Shown: positions 8,359-17,376, counted from the stretch's first letter. The stretch is 64,000 bases of DNA from Streptomyces sp. Root431 (GCF_001426585.1 NZ_LMEI01000001.1:237164-301163); one strand, 5' to 3'. Made by a program: numbers and translations. Notes: generated by a model from the letters alone, not told the origin.

Positions 8359-9732
8359 ATGCACCCCGACGTCCCCGATGTCCCGAAGCTCCCCGATTTC
8401 CTCGACGACGCCGCCGTGGCGGCCTGGTCGGCCTCCGGCGCGCCGCTCGTCGACCTCCTGCGCCAGGCCCACACGCCGGGCCGGCTCACCGGCTTCCGCC
8501 GTGGCGGCCGGGCGGCGGTCCTCGTCACGGACCCCCGGCACGTCCACCAGGTCCTCGGCGTGGGCGGCGACCGGTACGTGAAGCGGTCTCACCGGGCGAG
8601 ACCCCTCATCGGCGACGGGATGCTGACCGCCACGGGCGAGGCCTGGCGGTCCCAACGACGCCTCCTCCAGGCGATGTTCACCGGCCGGGGCATCCAGCGC
8701 TGGGAGCACCACATCGCCGCGGCGGCCGACCGCGTCGTCGGCCGCTGGGCGGAGCGGGCCCGCCGGGGCGAGCCGACGGACATCGCCGAGGACGTCCAGT
8801 TCTTCACCGTCGACACCATCTGGCGCTCGCTGACCGACCGTCCCCTGGACCAGGAGACGTACGTCGACCTGGCGGCCGTACAGGACATCGTCGCGGCGCT
8901 CCCCGCCGACGTGGGCGGCGGCGCGGCGCTCCCGCCCGAGGTGGAGACCGCGCTCGCCGCGCTCGACGAGCGGATGCACCGGGCCATCGCGGAGGCCCGA
9001 GGCCGCCGCACGGCCGACGGCGCACCCGACGGCGACGCTCCCGGGGATGGTGCTCCCGGCGGTGGCGCTCCCGGGGATGGCACTCCCCGGGATGGCGCTT
9101 CCGGCGGTGGCGCTTCCGGCAGTGGACCGAGCGTCCTCGACCGGCTCCTCGGCGCGGCCGAGACCGATCCCGCGTACACGGACCGGCTGATCCGCGACGA
9201 GCTCGTCACGCTGCTCGTCGCCGGCTACGAGAGCAGCGCCCGCACCCTGACCTGGGCCTTCGTCCTGCTGGACCGGCACCCCGAGGTCATGGAGCGGGCG
9301 GCGGGCGACGCGCGGGCCGTCGAGGCGGTGCTCTCCGAGACCCTGCGGCTCTACCCCACGGGCTGGCTGCTCCCGCGCCAGGCCGTGGCCGACGAGACGC
9401 TCGACGGCCTGCGGATCCCCGCCGGCACGGACCTCCTCGTCTGCCCCTACCTCACCCATCGCGACCCGGAGGTGTGGCCCGATCCCGAGGCCTTCGTGCC
9501 GGAGCGCTTCCCCGTCCGGACACCGCTGCCGCCGGGCGCGTACCTCCCCTTCGGCATCGGCCCGCGCGCCTGCCTGGGCACGCGCTTCGCGATGCGGGAG
9601 ATGGAGGTGCTGCTCGGCGGGCTCCTCGCCCGGTTCACCGTCGAGACGACCGAGCCGGTGGGCGAGCCGGTGTTCGGCATCAACCTGCGCCCGGCCGGTC
9701 CGCTGTACGCGCGCGTCCGCGAGCGGACGTGA
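8332..9732 (+). CDS. Cytochrome P450
   Basis: The 466-residue monooxygenase has the I-helix AGYESS, the K-helix ETLR (E336/R339), a PERF motif and the heme-binding FGIGPRACLG with the thiolate ligand C414. A glycine/proline-rich insert of about 40 residues (roughly 223-263) sits before the I-helix and is encoded by an imperfect 18-bp minisatellite. An in-frame ATG at 8359 is an alternative start nearer to the homologous region (MHPDVPDVPK). Its GTGA stop overlaps the NUDIX start, so the gene leads the operon P450-NUDIX-cyclase-ACP-ketosynthase. It probably hydroxylates the cluster product. Confidence 0.92.
   Translation: MQSQCVTDGMHPDVPDVPKLPDFLDDAAVAAWSASGAPLVDLLRQAHTPGRLTGFRRGGRAAVLVTDPRHVHQVLGVGGDRYVKRSHRARPLIGDGMLTATGEAWRSQRRLLQAMFTGRGIQRWEHHIAAAADRVVGRWAERARRGEPTDIAEDVQFFTVDTIWRSLTDRPLDQETYVDLAAVQDIVAALPADVGGGAALPPEVETALAALDERMHRAIAEARGRRTADGAPDGDAPGDGAPGGGAPGDGTPRDGASGGGASGSGPSVLDRLLGAAETDPAYTDRLIRDELVTLLVAGYESSARTLTWAFVLLDRHPEVMERAAGDARAVEAVLSETLRLYPTGWLLPRQAVADETLDGLRIPAGTDLLVCPYLTHRDPEVWPDPEAFVPERFPVRTPLPPGAYLPFGIGPRACLGTRFAMREMEVLLGGLLARFTVETTEPVGEPVFGINLRPAGPLYARVRERT
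9037..9126 (+). repeat. Imperfect 18-bp minisatellite inside the P450 gene
   Basis: Units of the type GGCGGTGGCGCTTCCGG / GGGGATGGCACTCCCC recur about five times in frame. They encode a low-complexity stretch with repeating DGAP/GGGAP/GGGAS elements before the I-helix. Confidence 0.75.
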
Positions 9733-10229
9733 ACGCGCAGCCCCACGAGCGGGTCGACTATGTCGATCCCGGCGACCGGGTGGTCGCGCAGGGCGGGCGG
9801 GCGACCGGAACCCCGTCCGGTCTGCTGCGCCGGTACGCGGCGACCGTCTGCACCGACCACGCCGGCCGCGTCCTGCTGTACCGGCGGACCGCCACGGCGC
9901 CCGCCTATCCGGACCACTACGACGTGCTCGTGGGCGGCGCGGTGCGGGCCGGCGAGGAGTACCGCGCGGCGGCGCTGCGGGAGCTCCGGGAGGAGCTCGG
10001 CTGGGCGGCCGCGCCCGGTCTCGCCGAGGCGTACCGGATCCGCGTCGACGATCCCCACGGCGACTGCTTCCTGACCGTCCACCGCTGGGTGGCGGACCGG
10101 GCACCACGGCCCGACCCGGCGGAGATCGCCTGGTGCGGCTTCGTCACGCCGCTGTCGATCCTGACCGGCGGATACACCCCGCTGGTCCCGGCAGGCGCGG
10201 AGGCCGTCCGCCGCCTCTTCCCCCTCTGA
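9729..10229 (+). CDS. NUDIX hydrolase (YfcD/IDI-like)
   Basis: The 166-residue protein has a complete Nudix box GX5EX7REUXEEXGU at residues 70-92 (GAVRAGEE...RELREELGW). The N-terminal part (ERVDYVDPGDRVVAQGGRA) and the RTATAPAYPDHYDVLVGGAV stretch resemble the YfcD and isopentenyl-diphosphate-isomerase-like Nudix group. The GTG start overlaps the P450 stop codon. In a terpene operon it might hydrolyse or isomerise a prenyl diphosphate, but a house-cleaning pyrophosphatase is equally possible from sequence. Confidence 0.85.
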   Translation: MNAQPHERVDYVDPGDRVVAQGGRATGTPSGLLRRYAATVCTDHAGRVLLYRRTATAPAYPDHYDVLVGGAVRAGEEYRAAALRELREELGWAAAPGLAEAYRIRVDDPHGDCFLTVHRWVADRAPRPDPAEIAWCGFVTPLSILTGGYTPLVPAGAEAVRRLFPL

Positions 10230-10269
10230 CCGGCACCTCTCCCGTACGACCCCGACGAAGGACCCCACC

Positions 10270-11904
10270 ATGTCGACGTCCTGTGCGCTGCCCTTACGCG
10301 GCGTCTCCCTGGCCGTCCCGGGCGCGCTGCCCGGCTCGGTTCCGCCCACGGACCCCGGCCGTCCCGGCCTCGACCGGGCCCGGGCCCGGCTGGCCACCCG
10401 GCTGGTCGCGGCGGCCGGTCCCGACGGCCTGCTCCGCGCCCCGTGCGACGGCCGGATCCTGGAGTCCGCCCTGGCCCTGCGGCTGCTGACGGTGACGGGC
10501 GTGGACCCGGACGCCCAGGAGCGGCTGACCCGCTATCTGAAGATCACACTCGACGAGGGCGACCCCGACCCCGTGCAGGAGGCCGCGGCGCGGGCGGCGC
10601 TCGGCGAGTACGTGGACGGGCGGGCCGCGCTGAACCGCCTGCTCGGCGGCTTCGACCACTTCACCGCCGGGCGCAAGCGGCTGATGTTCCGGACGGTCCT
10701 GGCCGAGCTCGGCGCGCACCCCTTCCCCGAACTCGCCTCGGGCGAGCCGGACTTCGAGGCACGCGGCCAACAGCGGTGGCTGGTCACGGAGATGGCCGCC
10801 CTGAAGACCCTGTACGCCTTCGGCACCGGCGTCCCGCACCTCGTCACCGAGGACGACTGGCGGGCCCTCGCACCCTGCTCGCTCCCCGGCCCGCCCCCGT
10901 ACGGCAACCATCTCGCCCGGATCCTGGCCCTGTTGGCGCTCCGGCACCGGCCCGGGTACGCGGCGGCCGTCCGCGCGCGGGCGCGGGAGCTGCGGACCTG
11001 GCTGCGCGCGGACGGCGGGCTGCCCTTCATCACCGGGATGGACGTCTTCGCGACGGCGACCGGCGGGCTCGCGCTCGCCGGGGCGGGCGTCCCGGCGCAC
11101 ACGCTGCGGGCCCTGGCCGCCGCGCTGGCCGAGCGGCAGAACCCGGACGGGGGCTGGGGGTTCGACCGGGGCGTCGGGCAGAGCGACGTCGACGACACCG
11201 CGTACTGCGTGGAGTTCCTGCGGGCCTCGGCACCGGAGCTCAGCGGCCCCGCGGTGGCGGCGGGCGAGCGGTACCTCCTCGACCGGCAGGGCGGCGACGG
11301 CGGCTTCCCGACCTTCGAGCACGGCACCGCCTCCGAGGTGGCGATAACGGCGGCCGCCGTGAACGCCCTCGCTCCCGAGCCCGGCCACCGGCCGGCGGTG
11401 GAGGCCGCGGTCCGGTTCGTCGTGGCGCGGCAGGAGGACGCCGGGGCGTTCGAGCGGAGCTGGAGCCTGAACGAGAGCAACGCCCTGTTCCGTTCCGTCC
11501 TCGCGTACGACTCCTTCCGCGCCGTCGCCCCGCCCGGTCACGCCCTGGAGGCCGGGGTCGCGCGGGCGCGGGCGCGGGCCGTCGACCGGCTCGTCGGGAC
11601 GCAGAACGCCGACGGCGGCTGGGGGCACGTACCGGCCGACCCGAGCGACCCGATCTCCACCGCGTACGCGCTGATCGCCGTCTGCCGGGGGCGGGACGGG
11701 CCGTCCGTGCCGTGCGGGCCGAGCGCCCGGGGGGCGGCGGAGCGCGCGGTGCGCCACCTCCTGGAGCGGCAGCGGGCGGACGGTGGCTTCGTCTCCCGCC
11801 CCGACCAGGCGGGCCCGCGGCCCCTCGCGTACCACGTACCGCTCCTGACGGACATCTGTGTCCTGCTCGGCCTCAACCACGCGCGCGCCCCGCACCCCCT
11901 CTGA
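10270..11904 (+). CDS. Class II terpene cyclase (prenyltransferase/squalene-oxidase repeat protein with DxDD)
   Basis: The 544-residue protein has repeated QW-type motifs (QNPDGGWGF at residue 290, QGGDGGFPTF, QNADGGWG, QRADGGF), the signature of alpha/alpha-barrel squalene-hopene and class II diterpene cyclases. The acid motif DVDD at residues 306-309 matches the catalytic DxDD that protonates a double bond or epoxide, and no class I DDxxD/NSE pair is seen. The length fits bacterial class II diterpene cyclases such as copalyl diphosphate synthases. Residue 9 is a rare TTA leucine codon (10294-10296), suggesting bldA-dependent translation. It lies 40 bp after the NUDIX gene and 25 bp before the ACP. 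The substrate is unknown. Confidence 0.82.
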   Translation: MSTSCALPLRGVSLAVPGALPGSVPPTDPGRPGLDRARARLATRLVAAAGPDGLLRAPCDGRILESALALRLLTVTGVDPDAQERLTRYLKITLDEGDPDPVQEAAARAALGEYVDGRAALNRLLGGFDHFTAGRKRLMFRTVLAELGAHPFPELASGEPDFEARGQQRWLVTEMAALKTLYAFGTGVPHLVTEDDWRALAPCSLPGPPPYGNHLARILALLALRHRPGYAAAVRARARELRTWLRADGGLPFITGMDVFATATGGLALAGAGVPAHTLRALAAALAERQNPDGGWGFDRGVGQSDVDDTAYCVEFLRASAPELSGPAVAAGERYLLDRQGGDGGFPTFEHGTASEVAITAAAVNALAPEPGHRPAVEAAVRFVVARQEDAGAFERSWSLNESNALFRSVLAYDSFRAVAPPGHALEAGVARARARAVDRLVGTQNADGGWGHVPADPSDPISTAYALIAVCRGRDGPSVPCGPSARGAAERAVRHLLERQRADGGFVSRPDQAGPRPLAYHVPLLTDICVLLGLNHARAPHPL

Positions 11905-11929
11905 AACACCCGACCCCTTGAGGAACGTC

Positions 11930-12160
11930 ATGACCTTCGACGAACTGAAGAACCTGCTCGTCTCGCTCGGCCTCGACCCGGCGGAGATCACGCCCGAGTC
12001 GACCCGCGAGGAGGCCGGTCTCGACTCGCTGCTGCTCACCGAGCTCGCGCTCGTCCTGCGCAAGGAGCGGGGCATCCCGGTGCCGGAGGAGGAGCTGTAC
12101 GCGGCGCCGACCGTCGCCGCGATCGAGGGCCTGGTCGCGCGGTACGCGGCGGTGGCCTGA
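11930..12160 (+). CDS. Acyl carrier protein
   Basis: The 76-residue protein is a stand-alone ACP; S33 in EEAGLDSLLLTELAL is the expected 4'-phosphopantetheine attachment site. The ATG at 11930 follows a TTGAGGA ribosome binding site. Its stop overlaps the ketosynthase start (TGATG), so ACP and ketosynthase are translationally coupled and probably act together. It is not the housekeeping fatty-acid ACP, because there are no fabD/fabH neighbours. Confidence 0.9.
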   Translation: MTFDELKNLLVSLGLDPAEITPESTREEAGLDSLLLTELALVLRKERGIPVPEEELYAAPTVAAIEGLVARYAAVA

Positions 12161-13395
12161 TGCCCGGGGGCCGCCCGGCCCGCCCGGGCGCGGCCGTCAC
12201 CGGCGTGGGGCTCTTCACGCCGGCGGGCGCGGACCGTGCGACGACCTGGGAGACGGTGCGTGTGGGGAAGCCCACGGCGGGCCTGGAGGAGCTGGACGGC
12301 ATCCGCTACCTGGCGTGCCGGGCGCCCGAGCTGCCGGACGGGCCCGGCGGGCTCGGCAGGGCGGCGGTGGCCCGGCGGCCGGACCGGAGCGCCGCGCTCG
12401 CGCTGGTCGCGGCGCGCGAGGCGCTCGCCGACGCCGGTCTGGACGCCGGGACCTGGGACGGGATGCGGGTCGGGGTGGTCGCGGGGACGGGGGCGGGCGG
12501 CACCCTCACGTACGAGCGGCAGCTCGCGGTGGTCCGGGAGGACGGGCCCGGGGACATGTCCCCGTTCGCCGTGCCCGGCGCCCTGCCGAACGCGGTCGCG
12601 GCGCAGCTGGCGGTGGAGTTCGGCATCCGCGGCCCGTCGATGGCGGTGACCACGGCGTGCGCCTCGGGCGCCACGGCGATCGGGGTGGCGCTCGACCTGC
12701 TGGCGCTCGGCCGCTGCGACGTCGTCCTCGCGGGCGGCTCCGACGCCTCGCTGAGCTCCTTCTACATCGCCGGTTTCGACCGGCTCCGGGCGTTGTCCCA
12801 CCGCTTCCACGACCCGTCGGGCGGGCTGCGGCCCTTCGACGTGGACCGGGACGGGTTCGTGATGGCGGAGGGGGCCGGCTTCCTGGTCCTGGAGCGGCCG
12901 GCCGACGCGGCGGCGCGCGGGGCCCGTACGCGGGCGCTGATCGGGGGGTACGGGGCGACGTCGGACGCGCATCACGTGGTGGCGCCCCGGCCCGATGGCT
13001 CCGGGCTCGCCGCGGCGGTCCGGGAGGCGCTCGCGGAGGCGGGCGCGGCGCCGGGCGACGTCGACCTGGTGAACGCGCACGGGACGGGGACGCCGCGCGG
13101 TGACGCCGTGGAGGCGGCGGTCCTCGCGCGGCTGCTGCCGCACGGGCCGCCGGTGACCTCGACGAAGGGGGTGACCGGGCACCTGCTGGGTGCGGCGGGC
13201 GCGGTGGAGGCGGCGCTCACGGTGCTCTCGGTCGCGGAGGACACGGTGCCGCCGACCGCGAACTTCACCGAGCCGGGCGAGGGCGTCGACCTCGACGTGC
13301 CGACGGTCGCCAGGTCGTCCCGGGTCCGGCTGGCCGTCTCCACGTCGGTGGGCTTCGGCGGGCACAACGCGGCCCTGGTGATCACCGCGCCGTAG
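12160..13395 (+). CDS. Beta-ketoacyl-ACP synthase (FabF/KAS II-like)
   Basis: The 411-residue condensing enzyme has an intact catalytic triad: C167 in TTACASG, H307 in NAHGTGT and H341 in TGHLLGAAG, with the supporting lysine K336. The C-terminal SVGFGGHNAAL is typical of elongating ketosynthases. It would extend an acyl group carried by the adjacent ACP using malonyl-ACP. No chain-length-factor partner, ketoreductase or dehydratase is present nearby, so either one condensation step occurs or the reductive steps are borrowed from primary metabolism. It is the last gene of the five-gene operon and ends 6 bp from the convergent ohrR. Confidence 0.92.
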   Translation: MPGGRPARPGAAVTGVGLFTPAGADRATTWETVRVGKPTAGLEELDGIRYLACRAPELPDGPGGLGRAAVARRPDRSAALALVAAREALADAGLDAGTWDGMRVGVVAGTGAGGTLTYERQLAVVREDGPGDMSPFAVPGALPNAVAAQLAVEFGIRGPSMAVTTACASGATAIGVALDLLALGRCDVVLAGGSDASLSSFYIAGFDRLRALSHRFHDPSGGLRPFDVDRDGFVMAEGAGFLVLERPADAAARGARTRALIGGYGATSDAHHVVAPRPDGSGLAAAVREALAEAGAAPGDVDLVNAHGTGTPRGDAVEAAVLARLLPHGPPVTSTKGVTGHLLGAAGAVEAALTVLSVAEDTVPPTANFTEPGEGVDLDVPTVARSSRVRLAVSTSVGFGGHNAALVITAP

Positions 13396-13401
13396 GGCGG
13401 G

Positions 13402-13884
13402 TCAGGTGCAGGAGGAGAGGGCGTCCGGGTCGACGGCGTCGAGCCGGACGGCCAGCGCGTCGAGCCGTTCCCGCAGGTCGCGGATGTCCTCCAGCGAGAG
13501 GCCGGTCGCGGCGGCGATCCGGCGCGGCACGCCGAGCGCCTTCTCCTTGAGCGCGGTCCCGTCGCCGGTCGGCCGTACGGTCACGGACCGCTCGTCCTCG
13601 GGGCTGCGCCGCCGCTCGACGTATCCGGCCGCTTCGAGCCGCTTGAGCAGCGGCGACAGGGTCCCGGAGTCGAGCCGCAGCCGCTCGCCGATCCCCTTCA
13701 CGGGCAGCTCGCCGTGCTCCCAGAGGACGAGCATGACGAGGTACTGGGGATAGGTGATCCCGAGCTCCTTGAGGGCCTCGCGGTAGACGCCGTTGAAGGC
13801 GCGGGTCGCCGCGTGCAGCGAGAAGCAGATCTGGTGGTCGAGCCGGAGGAAATCCTCGTCCGGGACCGTGTCGAGCGTCTCCAT
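13402..13884 (-). CDS. ohrR: OhrR, MarR-family organic hydroperoxide-sensing repressor
   Basis: The 160-residue MarR-type winged-helix protein matches OhrR closely. C20 in LDHQICFSLHAATR is the peroxide-sensing cysteine, and ITYPQYLVMLVLWEH and the winged helix LDSGTLSPLLKRLE are characteristic. Oxidation of the cysteine by organic hydroperoxide releases the repressor from DNA. The gene is divergent from ohr, and a perfect palindrome lies between them, so it very likely represses both. Confidence 0.93.
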   Translation of the reverse strand: METLDTVPDEDFLRLDHQICFSLHAATRAFNGVYREALKELGITYPQYLVMLVLWEHGELPVKGIGERLRLDSGTLSPLLKRLEAAGYVERRRSPEDERSVTVRPTGDGTALKEKALGVPRRIAAATGLSLEDIRDLRERLDALAVRLDAVDPDALSSCT

Positions 13885-13917
13885 GGCTCCAGGGTACGCG
13901 AGGACACCTCACACGCG

Positions 13918-13939
13918 ATTCAGTTGTGCACAACTGAAT
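13918..13939. promoter_or_regulatory. OhrR operator palindrome
   Basis: A perfect 22-bp palindrome (half-site ATTCAGTTGTG followed by its exact complement) sits 33 bp upstream of ohrR and 73 bp upstream of ohr. It is A+T-rich relative to its surroundings and is the obvious binding site for a MarR-type dimer controlling both genes. Confidence 0.85.
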
Positions 13940-14012
13940 AGTGCGCTACTAATGGAGTCACGCCGCAGAGGGACACCGCCCCGAGGGCTCCGAGGACAGG
14001 AACGGAAGAACC

Positions 14013-14429
<417 letters not shown>

Positions 14430-14448
14430 TTTTCTGTTGCTTTTCGCG

Positions 14449-14480
14449 CGCCCCCGGAGGTCATCGACCCACCGGGGGCG
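14449..14480 (+). terminator. Terminator of ohr
   Basis: A 9-bp perfect stem (14449-14457 with 14472-14480) with a 14-nt loop follows ohr and a short T-rich stretch. Confidence 0.6.
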
Positions 14481-14660
14481 TTCACTTGTGAGTTTTCACG
14501 TTCGGGCACGGGGGATTCGTCTGCCGTACGACGGGCAGTCATGGGACGGCCGCCGGGCGGTGGCCCACGGCCGCTCTCCTTGGGGCGCCCGCGGGCCGGC
14601 CCGCCGGTCACGCACCCGCACCCCCACCGTCCGTACGCACTCCCGGAGGGCAACTCCCCC

Positions 14661-16721
14661 ATGGCCGACCTCAACCGCCGCCGGTTCCTTCAGCTGACCG
14701 GCGGCGCCGCCGCGCTCACGATGCTCTCGGAGAGCATCGCCCGCGCCGCCGCGATACCGGCGCAGGGCTCCACCGGCACGATCCAGGACATCGAGCACAT
14801 CGTCGTCCTGATGCAGGAGAACCGTTCCTTCGACCACTATTTCGGCGCGATGAAGGGCGTACGGGGCTTCGGCGACCCGCGCCCCGTGACGCTGCCCAGC
14901 GGGAAGTCGGTCTGGAATCAGGAGGACAACTCCGGGAAGGTCACGCTGCCCTTCCGGCCGACCAGCGACAAGCTGGGCATGGAGTACCTCCAGGGCCTGA
15001 ACCACGACTGGCAGGGCGGCCAGAGCGCGTGGAACAAGGGCAAGTACAACAACTGGATCCCGGCCAAGACCAAGGCCACGATGGCGCACCTCACCCGTGA
15101 GGACATCCCGTTCCACTACGCGCTCGCCGACGCCTTCACCATCTGCGACGCGTACCACTGTTCCTTCATCGGCGCGACCGACCCCAACCGCTACTACATG
15201 TGGACCGGTTACGTCGGCAACGACGGCACCGGCGGCGGGCCCGTCCTGAACAACGCCGAGGCGGGCTACGGCTGGACCACCTACCCCGAGCGCCTGGAGA
15301 CGGCGGGCGTCTCCTGGAAGATCTACCAGGACATCGGCGACGGCCTGAACGCCGCCGGCTCCTGGGGTTGGATCGGCGACGCCTTCCGCGGCAACTACGG
15401 CGACAACTCGCTGCTCTACTTCAACAACTACCGGAACGCGCAGCCGGGCAACCCGCTGTACGACAAGGCCCGCACGGGCACGAACGCCAAGGCCGGCGAA
15501 GGTTACTTCGACAAGCTCCGCGCCGACGTACAGGCAGGCAATCTCCCCCAGATCTCCTGGATCGCCGCGCCCGAGGCCTTCTCGGAGCACGCCAACTGGC
15601 CCGCGAACTACGGCGCCTGGTACATCGCGCAGGTCCTGGACGCGCTGACCTCGAACCCGGATGTGTGGGCCCGTACGGCGCTCTTCATCACGTACGACGA
15701 GAACGACGGCTTCTTCGACCACGTGGTCCCGCCGTACGTCCCCGCCGACGCCTCCTGGGGCAAGTCCACGACCCCCACCGCCCAGGACTGGTTCCCCGGC
15801 AAGATCGGCTACGCGGCCGGCCCGTACGGCCTCGGACCCCGCGTCCCGATGATCGTGGTCTCCCCCTGGTCGAAGGGTGGTTACACCTGCTCGGAGACCT
15901 TCGACCACACCTCGGTGATCCGCTTCATGGAGAGCCGCTTCGGGGTGCGCGAGCCCAACATCTCGCCCTGGCGGCGGGCCATCTGCGGCGACCTGACCTC
16001 GGCGTTCGACTTCACGCGCACGGACACGCAGCCGGCCCCGCTCCCGCCGACGGCCGGCTACTACCCGCCGGACAAGAACCGCCACCCCGACTTCCTCGCC
16101 ACCGCCCCGGCCGTCGGCACGATGCCCCGCCAGGAGCCCGGCACCAAGCCCACCCGCCCCCTGAAGTACGCCCCGTACGTGGACGGCGCCGCGGACACCA
16201 CGGCCGGCACCTTCCGCCTCACCTTCAGCGGAGGCCCCGCGGCGGGCGCCCAGTTCTACGTGACCTCGGCGAACCGCACGGACGCCCCCTGGACGTACAC
16301 GACCGAGGCGAACAAGTCCCTCTCGGACACCTGGAACACCAAGTACTCCAAGACCCTCACCGACCTCACGGTCCACGGCCCCAACGGCTTCCTGCGCCAC
16401 TTCCGCTCCCCCGGCAAGACCGCCGTCCCCGAGGTCACCGCCCGCCACAACGCCACCACGGGCAACCTGGACCTGACCCTGACGAACGCCACCGCGGCCG
16501 CCGTCACCCTCACGATCACCAACACCTACGCGGGCACCCCGCAGACGGTGACGGTCCCGAAGGGCGGCACGGCCACCCACACCGTGAGCCTGTCGGCCTC
16601 CGCCCGCTGGTACGACGTGACCGTCACGACCCCGTCGCAGACGGACTTCCTCCGCCGCCTGGCAGGCCACGTGGAGACGGGCGCCCCGAGCACGACGGAC
16701 CCCGGCATCCTCACGTACTGA
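14661..16721 (+). CDS. Tat-exported phosphocholine-specific phospholipase C
   Basis: The 686-residue secreted enzyme begins with a twin-arginine signal (NRRRFLQLTGGAAALTM). The core shows the phosphoesterase motifs IEHIVVLMQENRSFDHYFG, GATDPNRYYMWTG, TYDENDGFFDHVVPP and FDHTSVIRFMESRFG, typical of the acid-phosphatase/PLC family that cleaves phosphatidylcholine. Two beta-sandwich C-terminal domains (about residues 505-680) are the usual bacterial PLC tail. The ATG at 14661 follows a CGGAGGG ribosome binding site. A strong terminator follows the gene. Confidence 0.94.
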   Translation: MADLNRRRFLQLTGGAAALTMLSESIARAAAIPAQGSTGTIQDIEHIVVLMQENRSFDHYFGAMKGVRGFGDPRPVTLPSGKSVWNQEDNSGKVTLPFRPTSDKLGMEYLQGLNHDWQGGQSAWNKGKYNNWIPAKTKATMAHLTREDIPFHYALADAFTICDAYHCSFIGATDPNRYYMWTGYVGNDGTGGGPVLNNAEAGYGWTTYPERLETAGVSWKIYQDIGDGLNAAGSWGWIGDAFRGNYGDNSLLYFNNYRNAQPGNPLYDKARTGTNAKAGEGYFDKLRADVQAGNLPQISWIAAPEAFSEHANWPANYGAWYIAQVLDALTSNPDVWARTALFITYDENDGFFDHVVPPYVPADASWGKSTTPTAQDWFPGKIGYAAGPYGLGPRVPMIVVSPWSKGGYTCSETFDHTSVIRFMESRFGVREPNISPWRRAICGDLTSAFDFTRTDTQPAPLPPTAGYYPPDKNRHPDFLATAPAVGTMPRQEPGTKPTRPLKYAPYVDGAADTTAGTFRLTFSGGPAAGAQFYVTSANRTDAPWTYTTEANKSLSDTWNTKYSKTLTDLTVHGPNGFLRHFRSPGKTAVPEVTARHNATTGNLDLTLTNATAAAVTLTITNTYAGTPQTVTVPKGGTATHTVSLSASARWYDVTVTTPSQTDFLRRLAGHVETGAPSTTDPGILTY

Positions 16722-16730
16722 CACCCGTCC

Positions 16731-16764
16731 CCCGCCCCGGCACCTCACACGGTGCCGGGGCGGG
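16731..16764 (+). terminator. Terminator of the phospholipase C gene
   Basis: A perfect 14-bp inverted repeat (16731-16744 with 16751-16764) with a 6-nt loop starts 10 bp after the stop codon. Confidence 0.8.
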
Positions 16765-16920
16765 CACGGCGGGTGCGGTCGGCTCCGTCGTCGAGCACGC
16801 TCACCCGGTGACCGCGATACTCGAAGAGAGGCGCCTTCGCCCGACATCCCGAGGAGGCAGTACCAGATCGACGGCCGAAGGGATGCCCGGCAACGCGACG
16901 CGAGCTGCGAGGTGACTTCG

Positions 16921-17376
16921 ATGAGCCAGCAAGCACCGACCGGAGGGCAGGGGAACACCGGCCGCGCACCAGGAAACGCGCACCGGTCCGGAGGCGGCGG
17001 AGGCCTCGCCGGCGGAGGCACCGTGTTCGCCGCGGTGCTGCTGTCCCTCTCGGGCATCCTGGCCGTCCTCCAGGGCATCACGGCCATCGCCAAGGACGAC
17101 GTGTACACCCGCGTCGGCAACTACGTCTTCGAGTTCGACCTGACGGCCTGGGGATGGATCCACCTCATTCTCGGCATCGTCGTCGTCCTGACCGCGGTGG
17201 GCCTCTTCATGGGCTCGAACTGGGCGAGGGCGGCGGGCATCTGCCTGGCCGGCCTCAGCATGATCGCCAACTTCATGTGGCTGCCGTACCAGCCGTGGTG
17301 GGCACTCACGATCCTGGCGATCGACGTGTTCGTCATCTGGGCGCTGTGCACCAGTTGGACACACACCCCCGAATGA
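16921..17376 (+). CDS. Small membrane protein, DUF7144-like
   Basis: The 151-residue protein has a Gly/Pro-rich cytoplasmic head (residues 1-35) and four predicted transmembrane segments, with the conserved-looking YVFEFDLTAWGWIHLILG and GSNWARAAGICLAGLSMIANF. This pattern recurs in a streptomycete family of unknown function. I chose the ATG at 16921 because GAGGTG lies 6 bp upstream; an in-frame GTG at 16912 would add three residues. Confidence 0.8.
   Translation: MSQQAPTGGQGNTGRAPGNAHRSGGGGGLAGGGTVFAAVLLSLSGILAVLQGITAIAKDDVYTRVGNYVFEFDLTAWGWIHLILGIVVVLTAVGLFMGSNWARAAGICLAGLSMIANFMWLPYQPWWALTILAIDVFVIWALCTSWTHTPE

Noticed and set aside
10270..11904. Squalene-hopene cyclase of the hopanoid pathway
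   Set aside because: The neighbours (no squalene/phytoene synthase genes or hpn genes), the shorter length (544 against about 630-680) and the DVDD context fit a class II diterpene-type cyclase better.
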